In this document: one piece after another, positions 8,963 to 16,090 of the stretch
Layout: each line of letters opens with the position of its first letter
How positions within the stretch are numbered: position 1 is the first letter of the stretch
Source of the DNA: a virus
Virus record (IMG/VR): IMGVR_UViG_3300009507_000141
Span: 1 to 22,623 of that record
Strand: one strand, 5' to 3'
DNA: 22,623 nt
Translations under genes and position numbers: made by a program
The notes under the pieces: model-generated
Told to the model about the DNA's origin: nothing
Databases searched by the model: none
Seen by the model: the letters and a program-made list of their open reading frames with translations, nothing else

Positions 8963-9244
8963 CTATCTTGTTCTACTTTTTGCCTTAGCTTTCTTCATTT
9001 CCTTGTCATGTTGTGACTTTTCTTCTTCTTTAAACTCTATAATCTTCTGAATATAGAAGCTTCTAGCCCATACTGGCATATTGTAAACGTCAGTATGTGA
9101 GAATCCACCATTACCATGATAAATCAAGTCAAATATTTGAGAGTGTAAGTGTTTCCTATAATCAGACCTCAGGCCAAAAAAACCCGATACCCATAGGTAA
9201 CGACATATCTCTCCCTTCTCCAGTCTCTTCCGATACGAATTCAT
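8963..9244 (-). CDS. Tail assembly chaperone, downstream frame (probably expressed only by frameshifting)
   Basis: An open frame that overlaps the upstream gene (9162-10034) by 83 bases in the +1 frame. Its nominal ATG at 9242-9244 has no ribosome binding site, and the first 23 codons merely re-read the upstream gene. From the T-run onward (8963-9175, 70 residues) it encodes a convincing sequence with HLHSQIFDLIYHGNGGF and YNMPVWARSFYIQKI, then a Lys/Glu-rich end. That order resembles, from memory, the C-terminal part of phage tail-chaperone proteins. Position between tube and tape measure fits the classic chaperone G/GT arrangement. The likely product is a 356- or 357-residue fusion with the upstream protein. 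An indel error in the T-run is the main alternative. Confidence 0.65.
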   Translation of the reverse strand: MNSYRKRLEKGEICRYLWVSGFFGLRSDYRKHLHSQIFDLIYHGNGGFSHTDVYNMPVWARSFYIQKIIEFKEEEKSQHDKEMKKAKAKSRTR

Positions 9245-10034
9245 ATGTTAAATCAATATCAGGAACTACTTTTGAAATATGTGCTCGGAGTGACTTTGAA
9301 TCTACTGCAAATAATTCGTTATCCACGAAATTGTTTATTACTTTTTGTTCTACTTCACCATCTACTGAAAGTATCATGTTTTTCAATCGAGTTGTTAATT
9401 GTCGTGATGTGACATCCTTTAACTTACGATTTGCTTTCTTAATCTCTTCGGTTTGGTGTTTTACTTTTCGTTCTTTGGACTCTGTCATTGCTTGGAACGT
9501 AATTTTTCGTTCTGACCTTGGTAACGTGTATTCAAATTCATTTTTATGTAATTCTATTTGGTTAGAACCATCATAATCATTATTTTCAAATTGTGTTAAA
9601 TCAATTGTTTCCTTTTGTTTGTTATCACTATAAGGGTCATCGATTTCTACTACATAATCTTTACCATATCCTAAGATTCTAGCCGCAATCATAATAGCGT
9701 TCTTGTCACCTGTAACTAAATCTACATATTTAATCACGTCACCCTTACCATTACCAATTATTAATGACTGAAATAGTCTATCTAAGACTGTACCATCTTT
9801 AATGTATGATTGTGTGGTTAGGATATCTTCCTCTTTTGCTGTCATATACTTCATCTCGATTTGTCCTGAAGACAACGGATTGTCTTGAGGGTAAATTAAT
9901 CCTTTAGATGGTAAGTCTATAATTTCAGTAGGGAATTTGTAATCACTAAGTTGTTTAACTTCGTGTTCTTTTTTTAACTTTTCTATCAGGTCTTTTTCAT
10001 TACCTTGATATTCGTCTTGTAACTCATTACTCAT
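9162..10034 (-). CDS. Tail assembly chaperone / gp26-like baseplate hub assembly protein
   Basis: A 290-residue protein with no membrane segment. The segment IIDLPSKGLIYP (about residues 38-49) followed by MKYMTAKEEDIL matches the N-terminal pattern of T4-like gp26 proteins. The middle is mixed charged and a basic helix follows around residues 185-215. It lies after the tail tube terminator and before the tape measure. Phages normally place the chaperones that coat the tape measure there, made as a short form and a frameshifted long form. Here the short form would be this protein ending FFWPEV; the long form would continue in the frame of 8963-9244. The ribosome binding site is weak (AAAAAGAA). 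Family call is moderate. Confidence 0.7.
   Translation of the reverse strand: MSNELQDEYQGNEKDLIEKLKKEHEVKQLSDYKFPTEIIDLPSKGLIYPQDNPLSSGQIEMKYMTAKEEDILTTQSYIKDGTVLDRLFQSLIIGNGKGDVIKYVDLVTGDKNAIMIAARILGYGKDYVVEIDDPYSDNKQKETIDLTQFENNDYDGSNQIELHKNEFEYTLPRSERKITFQAMTESKERKVKHQTEEIKKANRKLKDVTSRQLTTRLKNMILSVDGEVEQKVINNFVDNELFAVDSKSLRAHISKVVPDIDLTYEFVSEETGEGRDMSLPMGIGFFWPEV
9176..9185 (-). other. Candidate programmed frameshift site, GGGTTTTTTT
   Basis: The coding strand reads ATC GGG TTT TTT TGG in the upstream gene, with its stop TGA four codons after the TGG begins. A P-site Phe-tRNA on TTT could re-pair perfectly after a +1 or a -2 slip, entering the frame of 8963-9244. A -1 slip would meet a TGA almost at once. 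A small hairpin (GGCC TGA GGTC) follows directly. Confidence 0.5.
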
Positions 10035-10135
10035 AACGTATGTTCTTTTTATTTAGATTTATATAAAATTAGGCAAAATATGCCTTTTTAACCTTTCATA
10101 TAGTAATATATATGTGATTCGCAATTAATTAATAC
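10035..10135. other. Spacer between terminator and chaperone gene
   Basis: This is the main part of the longest gene-free stretch in the window. It is AT-rich and holds no open frame of note. It contains, on the coding strand, ATATAAATC at about 10056-10064, close to the T4 late-promoter TATAAATA in the sense orientation, about 20-25 bases before the chaperone start. A GCATATTTTGC near-palindrome is at about 10072-10083. No RNA gene is visible. Confidence 0.35.
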
Positions 10136-10165
10136 AAAAAAACCCCCAATTTCTTGGAGGTTTTT
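10136..10165 (-). terminator. Strong intrinsic terminator after the tail tube gene
   Basis: On the minus strand a 12-bp stem (AAAAACCTCCAA with TTGGGGGTTTTT, one G-U pair) is closed by a GAAA tetraloop and ends in seven T. It begins 21 bases after the tube stop codon. The plus strand also reads as stem plus T-run, so it may act in both directions. Confidence 0.9.
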
Positions 10166-10186
10166 ATCAATTTGTATTTTATTCAA

Positions 10187-10675
10187 TTAGAATTGAAGTA
10201 TTGCGTAATCGTATGTAAGTGTTAATTCAACCGTTGCAAGGTCTTCACCAGCATAGTCCATATCTGAAAAGTTAGCTGATTGTATATAAGCTCCCTTTAA
10301 CGTCCACTCTTCTACTTTATCACCAACAGGACCCAAACTATTGAATGTGATATCTTTTTTGTAGAAATCAGAGTAACCATCTCTACCTGTTACAGATTCG
10401 TGATGTAATCTTACCCATTCCATTGTTGCTTGTGCAGCAGATGGTACTACTGGGTCATATAAAGTGATTGCGAGGTCTTGCCATTCAGAGCGACCTTTCA
10501 CATATCTTCTAACATTGATGTGGTCGATGGTAACTTTACCATTTTGAATTTCTGGCCTAGCAGCTGTTTTCACTAAGTACGCAGGTATTCCCTCGATATA
10601 CATAATGAACCTGTTTGACATTTTAGGTTCAAAATTCGTGAACATAATTTCTGTTGGGTCTAATAATTGTGCCAT
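10187..10675 (-). CDS. Tail tube protein, gp19-like
   Basis: A 162-residue protein, almost the length of T4 gp19 (163). Typical features are the N-terminal MSNRFIMYIEGIPAYLVKT, the following INVRRYVKGRSEWQDLAITL, a YDP turn, and the C-terminal strand segment (VELTLTYDYAILQF). Tube proteins stack as hexameric rings around the tape measure and form the channel for DNA. The gene directly follows the sheath gene and is followed by a strong terminator, an arrangement suited to a very highly expressed pair. The ribosome binding site and leader (GGAGAATTAAATG) are identical to those of the neck gene at 16053. A TATTTATT variant of the recurrent spacer element lies 27 bases upstream of ATG. Confidence 0.95.
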   Translation of the reverse strand: MAQLLDPTEIMFTNFEPKMSNRFIMYIEGIPAYLVKTAARPEIQNGKVTIDHINVRRYVKGRSEWQDLAITLYDPVVPSAAQATMEWVRLHHESVTGRDGYSDFYKKDITFNSLGPVGDKVEEWTLKGAYIQSANFSDMDYAGEDLATVELTLTYDYAILQF

Positions 10676-10702
10676 TTAATTCTCCTATTGTTTCTTCTTA
10701 CT

Positions 10703-10710
10703 AATAAATA
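10703..10710 (-). promoter_or_regulatory. TATTTATT, one-mismatch variant of the spacer element
   Basis: Coding-strand TATTTATT lies 27 bases before the tail tube ATG, at the same relative place as the exact TATTTATA copies elsewhere. It lies in the short spacer after the sheath stop codon. Confidence 0.25.
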
Positions 10711-10725
10711 GTCTTGTTTTAAATT

Positions 10726-13125
10726 TTATCCTTCAGGAAAAGCTGCGCCAGTCGGAAGTACATTGAAATCAAGTACTATGAATTCAGCAGTTTTAGCTGG
10801 TTGAATAAAAATTTCACCTTTTAATATATTTCTATCGATAACGTCTGGTGTATTGTTAGTTTCATCCATGATTACTCTAAATGCGTACAGACCTTGTCTT
10901 TGTTGTACTGATTCTAAGTATGGGTTAACTATTGCCAAGAATCTGTTTCTTGTAGCAGCCGTATTATTTTCGAATATTAAATATCTTGAAGATGAAGCGA
11001 TAAATTTCTTTAAAGCGATTAATAATCTTCTTACATTAATTCTGTCAAGTGCCGATGGTTTAGCTTGAAGTGTCTTCTGACCAAATACAGTAGCACCTTG
11101 TCCAGGGAATGTAGCGATTGGGTTAATTCTGTTTTCGTAAAGAGTATCTCTTTCTGTGTGAGTTAATCTTGTTTTAACTTCTATTACGTTTGGTAATCCA
11201 CCTCTGTTTAAACCTGCAGGTGCGAACCATGGTTCAGCAACTGAATCGTTAAATGCAATTACACCTGGTATTACAACACTTGGCGGTACCCAGATTGGTT
11301 TGTTCTTATCAGTATCAAGGATTTTTACCCATGGGTGATAAGTACCAACGTAGTTAGAATCGAAAGCCGTTAATGAGTTAACAACAGTAGCAATAGAATC
11401 TTGATATGCACCAGCGTCCATAACGTAGAATGCGTCTTGTCTATCTTCACACATATCTTTAGCAAATGTACTTACTGATGAGTGATATCTGTTGATAACA
11501 CCTGGTGTTACTAACATATTCATATCGTATTCATCAGGATTAGATACAGCTGCGATAGCTTTTCTATAAGCAATTGTTCCATCAGCCGTAGCAGATGATA
11601 AGTCTAAACCTTGTGAGTTTCCAGCGACAATATCAGCCCCTTTGTAAACTAATCGGTTTGGAGCGAATCCATCAAATCCACCTTGGAATGGTATCATAAA
11701 TTTCTTAGCGTCAATAATTGAGTTTAAAGATATAGCGGTTTCTTGTCCTACAATACCAGTTACACAATTAGACAACATAAAATCAACACCTACTGATTCA
11801 AGAGAAGAATCTGGAATTGGATTTAAGAAGTTTAAATTATCTGTGTTTGTGAAATCAAATGAGTATCCTAAGAATGCTCTCTTGTTATATTCACCACCAA
11901 TAGATTGTGATACTTCGTATGTTGGATGTGGTAAATCATACCCACTATGTACTGGAGACCTTAGAGCTTTAAATCCGAAAGGTACTAATGTTGAATCAAG
12001 TGCTTGATTATCTACATCAGAATCAACTTCTACTCTAATATGAACTGAAGCGTTAGCGTAGTCACCATTTGAAGTAACTTTACCATTTGCATCAACAGTT
12101 ATGTATTTGTCACCAATTACTCTCTTAATATAATTAGGAGAATTAGGGTCTAAGTTAACACCACTAAATTCTTCAACTATATTAGGTCTAACATCAGAAT
12201 CTTGTACAGTTGCACCAAAAACAGAATTAGGTATTTTACCCGTATCTACTCTTCTGATTATTACAGAGAATGTTCCGTATTCAGAACCTGGTACTTCAGA
12301 TGCTTGTTTGATATCTCTAATACCTACTTTAAATTCGTAGTTAGTTGGATTACCATGAGATAGTGTATGGAATTTTATTAATTTTTTAGTAACACCACTA
12401 ACGTTTTGAGACGTAATCCAAGGAGTTGAAGCCTCTGAATAAGCTTTGGTGTAGTCAGTTGTAAAGTTTGATGCTTTAACTACTTCTATAACTTCGTCTT
12501 TAGCAAAAGATGCTGATTGGAAAGTAGAAAAGTTCAAGTATGTGTATAGGTATTCCGATGATTTAGGAGCGTATCCAAGAACTTTAGTAAAGTAATTTGT
12601 ACTTGTTGGGTTTAAAGATGCTGTAGCAATTACAGTATATGCAGATGCTGATAATACAGGAACCGGTCCTGATGCACTTAGTGCAAGTTTAAAATCAGAT
12701 GCTGATACATCAGTTAAAGAACCACTCAAGTTAGCTACAAAAGATAAATCTGTTGAACCAGTGTTGTGTGATGTTAATGTAGTTGTCGGATGGAATACAG
12801 CCGCAACTTGTCTTCCAGCTGAGCTGGATATTTCTAATACAAGTGGTTCAACTACATATCCACTCTGTCCTAATACTCTTACGATAGTTGCATTTCCTGC
12901 ATCTTCTAAGTATGCTTGCGCAGTATAAGGAAGATATGAATCTTCAGTTAAGCCTCCAAACGTTTGTTGGAATTCTTGAAATGACTCTACTTTCGTTGGT
13001 ACGAATGCAGGGCCTTTTATGGTTTGTCCTATAAGAGCAGCACCTATTTCACCAATACCTACTGGTAAAAATGATAAATCTTTCTCTCTTGTGAATACAC
13101 CTGGACTAACAATTCTTTCAGCCAT
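10726..13125 (-). CDS. Tail sheath protein, gp18-like
   Basis: A 799-residue protein, longer than T4 gp18 (659). The start ERIVSPGVFTREKDLSFLP and the following GEIGAALIGQTIKGPAFVPT are characteristic of T4-type sheath proteins. The C-terminal part carries FPGQGATVFGQKTLQ and INVRRLLIALKKFI, the conserved sheath core, and ends LPTGAAFPEG. The region between about residues 100 and 330 is Ser/Thr/Ala-rich and probably holds the surface-exposed insertion domains that account for the extra length. Sheath subunits form the contractile helix around the tube. The start is supported by TAGGAG six to eight bases upstream, and TATTTATA lies 38 bases upstream. The tube gene follows about 50 bases downstream. 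Confidence 0.97.
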   Translation of the reverse strand: MAERIVSPGVFTREKDLSFLPVGIGEIGAALIGQTIKGPAFVPTKVESFQEFQQTFGGLTEDSYLPYTAQAYLEDAGNATIVRVLGQSGYVVEPLVLEISSSAGRQVAAVFHPTTTLTSHNTGSTDLSFVANLSGSLTDVSASDFKLALSASGPVPVLSASAYTVIATASLNPTSTNYFTKVLGYAPKSSEYLYTYLNFSTFQSASFAKDEVIEVVKASNFTTDYTKAYSEASTPWITSQNVSGVTKKLIKFHTLSHGNPTNYEFKVGIRDIKQASEVPGSEYGTFSVIIRRVDTGKIPNSVFGATVQDSDVRPNIVEEFSGVNLDPNSPNYIKRVIGDKYITVDANGKVTSNGDYANASVHIRVEVDSDVDNQALDSTLVPFGFKALRSPVHSGYDLPHPTYEVSQSIGGEYNKRAFLGYSFDFTNTDNLNFLNPIPDSSLESVGVDFMLSNCVTGIVGQETAISLNSIIDAKKFMIPFQGGFDGFAPNRLVYKGADIVAGNSQGLDLSSATADGTIAYRKAIAAVSNPDEYDMNMLVTPGVINRYHSSVSTFAKDMCEDRQDAFYVMDAGAYQDSIATVVNSLTAFDSNYVGTYHPWVKILDTDKNKPIWVPPSVVIPGVIAFNDSVAEPWFAPAGLNRGGLPNVIEVKTRLTHTERDTLYENRINPIATFPGQGATVFGQKTLQAKPSALDRINVRRLLIALKKFIASSSRYLIFENNTAATRNRFLAIVNPYLESVQQRQGLYAFRVIMDETNNTPDVIDRNILKGEIFIQPAKTAEFIVLDFNVLPTGAAFPEG

Positions 13126-13163
13126 TATTTTCTCCTAATAATTAATCTTTGGGTTTACCTTTA

Positions 13164-13171
13164 TATAAATA
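13164..13171 (-). promoter_or_regulatory. TATTTATA element upstream of the tail sheath gene
   Basis: Coding-strand TATTTATA lies 38 bases before the sheath ATG, the longest distance of the set. A sense-orientation AATAAATA, closer to the classical T4 late motif, also occurs at about 13194-13201 over the stop codon of the preceding gene, so which element acts is open. Confidence 0.35.
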
Positions 13172-13196
13172 CCTTAAAAAATTTGAAAACGAATAT

Positions 13197-13478
13197 TTAT
13201 TTGCTTGGAGTAAAGGTATTTTTTTCAATATCGTAAGTTCCCTCACCATATTTTTCCCTTAAACCGTTTCCTAATTCTGTTTCTTCAGTTCTTAAGTTAT
13301 CATAATCGCCTAACAAAGTTTTCTTTTCGTCCTTTAATTGTCCGAATGTTTGTTCTAGCCTTTGTATATCAATTTCGATTTCCCCTAACCTACTTGTAAC
13401 AGTCAAAACTTTTGCTTGAATGTCATAAATACGTTTTTGTTCTTCGTTTGTAAATTCTTTTACTATTTTCTCTTCCAT
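13197..13478 (-). CDS. Small coiled-coil protein between tail-completion and sheath genes
   Basis: A 93-residue acidic protein. Residues about 8-75 have regular hydrophobic spacing with many Glu, Lys and Gln and almost no Pro, typical of a helical hairpin or coiled coil. The end reads LREKYGEGTYDIEKNTFTP, a pattern I associate with small unassigned proteins of marine phages. TATTTATA lies 23 bases upstream of ATG; the ribosome binding site is weak. Its constant place in front of the sheath gene suggests an assembly factor, but no function can be shown from the sequence. Confidence 0.8.
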   Translation of the reverse strand: MEEKIVKEFTNEEQKRIYDIQAKVLTVTSRLGEIEIDIQRLEQTFGQLKDEKKTLLGDYDNLRTEETELGNGLREKYGEGTYDIEKNTFTPSK

Positions 13479-13501
13479 AACATCTTTTGTTTATTTGTGT
13501 A

Positions 13502-13509
13502 TATAAATA
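13502..13509 (-). promoter_or_regulatory. TATTTATA element upstream of the coiled-coil gene
   Basis: Coding-strand TATTTATA (in ACATATTTATATAC) lies 23 bases before ATG, in the short spacer after the gp15-like stop codon. The distance is the same as for the copy at 8923-8930. Confidence 0.4.
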
Positions 13510-13517
13510 TGTAAATA

Positions 13518-14357
13518 TTATTCATTACCACGTTTTTTAGCATTTGAATTACCTGAAAGTGATGGTACTTCTCCAAAAGATACCTTACCAACTGAAATAT
13601 GACGTTTAGTATTGTTGGTAACAGCAGCATATTCTGGTACTATGTAAGCTTTAACAGTTAAACTTATATTTGCTCTCGTAATTCGGTCTTGACCCATTTC
13701 TGATATGGTCTCAAATCCATATGATTCACCCTTTACAACAAATTTATATCTTTCACCAAATGAACGTCCTTGGAAATAAACTATTTGCTCTACTACCTTA
13801 TTAACTTGTTCCATATAATCAGTCCAAACAACTACTTCATATTCTAAATTAACATAATCAGGTCTTTCTACTGATAAAAACTCTTTTTTAGGTGTCTCAT
13901 CTGTTAATATTGAAAATGCATCATATCGATTAACATTAGTATATGTTCGTTCAAACATCTGATGAGCATCTTCGTTTTGAGCTACTTTTAATTTTGAAAG
14001 TTCTGTATTAACTGACAAGTTATTTCTTTTAAACATAATAACAGGTGTTTGTAACATCCCATTGTCATCTCGCATAAACCCATCACGTTGTGCACTTGCC
14101 CATTTTTCAGGAGAAGCATACATTACTGGTATTGGTAAAAATCTACCATCATCTTCTACAGTAGGTTTAACATCTTTTTCTAAAAACGTTTTAAATGCAG
14201 AATCAATATCATATATACCAACATTAACATTTTTTACTTTGTCTTTATCTCTACGAAGTTGTTTTGCTTTATTAAGCTTTGGGTCAACAGCCGTAGATGA
14301 TTGTGTTTGTATAATCTGAGGTTTTGAATTATCTGTATTTCTATATTTAGTTGCCAT
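13518..14357 (-). CDS. Tail completion / sheath stabiliser protein, gp15-like
   Basis: A 279-residue protein, close to T4 gp15 (272). Two landmarks match gp15: FLPIPVMYASPEKWASAQ (about residues 93-110; T4 has VPITYASKEH) and YEVVVWTDYMEQVNKVVEQI (about residues 173-192; T4 has YELSIFTRYEDDMFQIVEQI). A C-terminal strand region with VKAYIVPE follows. gp15 caps the finished tube and sheath and joins the tail to the neck. The Lys-rich N-terminal 45 residues look disordered. The start is one base after the gp14-like stop, with AGGA in the preceding gene, so the two are coupled. Confidence 0.85.
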   Translation of the reverse strand: MATKYRNTDNSKPQIIQTQSSTAVDPKLNKAKQLRRDKDKVKNVNVGIYDIDSAFKTFLEKDVKPTVEDDGRFLPIPVMYASPEKWASAQRDGFMRDDNGMLQTPVIMFKRNNLSVNTELSKLKVAQNEDAHQMFERTYTNVNRYDAFSILTDETPKKEFLSVERPDYVNLEYEVVVWTDYMEQVNKVVEQIVYFQGRSFGERYKFVVKGESYGFETISEMGQDRITRANISLTVKAYIVPEYAAVTNNTKRHISVGKVSFGEVPSLSGNSNAKKRGNE

Positions 14358-14358
14358 G

Positions 14359-14886
14359 TTATAGTCCTATTGGTACTTTGTTATCATTTTGATTTGAATT
14401 ACCAAATCGTGTATCAACTAATTTAATACTTGTTTGTCTTGAAACGTGTGCATCACATATAATAGATACATTCAACCCTTGGTCGTCACCACCATCCCAA
14501 GTCTTTGGGTTTTTTCCGGCAAAATATTGATATGAGTATGATGCGTCAATTAAATGATATTCATCATTCCATTGAATGATGTCACCAACACTTGGTACTA
14601 ATTCTCTATCTACTAAACTTTGTCTAAGAAATCTAAACTGTACCTCACGACTATAAGATTGACCATAGTCATCTGATATTTGTGCTGATTGGTTTCTTTC
14701 GATTAAACATGGTACTTTTATAGGTTGGTTGTATACTTTATCTTTTCCTTCACCATATAAGTTAGATTTAGTATCGCTTACTGATACCATATAGTAATAT
14801 ATCTCTGTATCGATTATATCATCTATTAGCTCTTTGTTTAGTTTATTAAACAAACTCATATCTCGTTGTCCACCGAACAATGCCAT
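14359..14886 (-). CDS. Neck protein, gp14-like
   Basis: A 175-residue protein, shorter than T4 gp14 (256). The sequence fits the family: MALFGGQRDMSLFNKLNKEL at the start, LYGEGKDKVYNQPIKVPCLI near residue 42, FRFLRQSLVDRELVPSVGDI in the middle, then YQYFAGKNPKTW. gp14 and gp13 form the neck ring that closes the filled head and receives the tail. It follows the gp13-like gene with a three-base gap and precedes the gp15-like gene, the same order as in T4. AGGG serves as ribosome binding site. The shorter length is mainly at the C-terminus. Confidence 0.85.
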   Translation of the reverse strand: MALFGGQRDMSLFNKLNKELIDDIIDTEIYYYMVSVSDTKSNLYGEGKDKVYNQPIKVPCLIERNQSAQISDDYGQSYSREVQFRFLRQSLVDRELVPSVGDIIQWNDEYHLIDASYSYQYFAGKNPKTWDGGDDQGLNVSIICDAHVSRQTSIKLVDTRFGNSNQNDNKVPIGL

Positions 14887-14889
14887 AAA

Positions 14890-16053
14890 TTACCCTATAA
14901 AAATTGGTCTTGGTACTCTATTTAAAGTCTCTTCTAAATATTCAGACTCTTCTTTTCTTGCTTCCATTAATGACCTACGAGATGTTGAATCTAACATTTC
15001 TTTTAAGTCAGTTAATAGAGTTTCTTTTTCTGCAGAAGCTTCATTTCTTAAATCTGCACCATCAAGTGTTACATCAGCTCCTGGTATTGGAATAGAACTA
15101 AATTTAGCTCTAATAGCACCTAACATTTCTTTAGCTAATGCTAATGCGTATCTAGCAATCCATTGTTTACCTGCACTATTGATATTGGCATATGTTAATC
15201 TTCCAAATGGTGCGTTTGATAAATCACTCACAACATTAGTATTAGCAATAGGTGATTTAGTTTCACTTTCAAGTGTATATTCAAAATATACTTTAGCACC
15301 AGTGTCACCTGCCGTTGGTACAGGAAATAGTTTTACTCTCTGACCATCTATATGAAATCCAAATGAAGATTTACGGATGTAATCGTTAAATTCAATAGCT
15401 TGTAATCTTAAGAGGTCATCAAACATTGGTTGCATCATAAATGATACACCAGGTGAGTAATTACCCCAACCAAAGGTTTGCATCATTTGTTGAGAACCAA
15501 GACCAGTACCTACAAATGGGTCAAAGTATCTAATAATTGCAGGTGGTGATGTATGAAATACCTTACGAAGTGTTACTCCATTAGATACTGAACCACTTTC
15601 TAAATTTACTCTAGAATCGTCACCTAAATCATAAATTTGTTGACCACCATTCATTTCGAATGAACCTGTATAAACAGTAACTCTACCACCAGAACCAGCT
15701 TCTGTACCATAATCTTTAGCTATATTAACTACACCACCTAAATTTGTAGCTATTTCTGTATCTGATAAATCTAAATCTAAAGATGAGCCTTGTATAGATA
15801 ACATATTCTCTTTTGCTCTGTACTGATTTACTTGTGAAGAATATTCATTAGCTGCCTCTTCAAGACAAGTAAAAAAGTTTATATCTTGTAATTCAACATC
15901 TACGATTGGATAACCTAATCGCTTAGCACACCATTCAGCTACTTTTGGAGCATCTGATTGAAACTTAACGTCTGCATCAAAAAACCCAAAAGGAGTTGAT
16001 GACCCACTTGAAAATGAACCTGAACCAGGCCAAATTGGAATATCTACTGCCAT
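14890..16053 (-). CDS. Neck protein, gp13-like
   Basis: A 387-residue protein (T4 gp13 is 309). Family landmarks are AKRLGYPIVDVELQDINFFT (about residues 43-62), EAANEYSSQVNQYRAKENML, FGFHIDGQRVKLFPVPTAG, and the C-terminal WIARYALALAKEMLGAIRAK followed by FSSIPIPGADVTLDGADL. The last part is the most conserved region of gp13-type neck proteins. The protein forms the head-closure ring with the gp14-like product. A strong AAGGAG lies seven to twelve bases before ATG, and TATTTATA lies 20 bases upstream. It is the first structural gene after the glycosyltransferase cassette, so the cassette is inserted between fibre and neck genes. Confidence 0.9.
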   Translation of the reverse strand: MAVDIPIWPGSGSFSSGSSTPFGFFDADVKFQSDAPKVAEWCAKRLGYPIVDVELQDINFFTCLEEAANEYSSQVNQYRAKENMLSIQGSSLDLDLSDTEIATNLGGVVNIAKDYGTEAGSGGRVTVYTGSFEMNGGQQIYDLGDDSRVNLESGSVSNGVTLRKVFHTSPPAIIRYFDPFVGTGLGSQQMMQTFGWGNYSPGVSFMMQPMFDDLLRLQAIEFNDYIRKSSFGFHIDGQRVKLFPVPTAGDTGAKVYFEYTLESETKSPIANTNVVSDLSNAPFGRLTYANINSAGKQWIARYALALAKEMLGAIRAKFSSIPIPGADVTLDGADLRNEASAEKETLLTDLKEMLDSTSRRSLMEARKEESEYLEETLNRVPRPIFIG

Positions 16054-16073
16054 TTAATTCTCCTTGTTATACA

Positions 16074-16081
16074 TATAAATA
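16074..16081 (-). promoter_or_regulatory. TATTTATA element upstream of the neck operon
   Basis: Coding-strand TATTTATA lies 20 bases before the gp13-like ATG and is followed by AAGGAG. The surrounding CATATTTATATG is nearly palindromic, so orientation is ambiguous at this copy. Transcription from here would express the neck genes independently of the modification cassette. Confidence 0.4.
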
Positions 16082-16090
16082 TGGTAGAAC

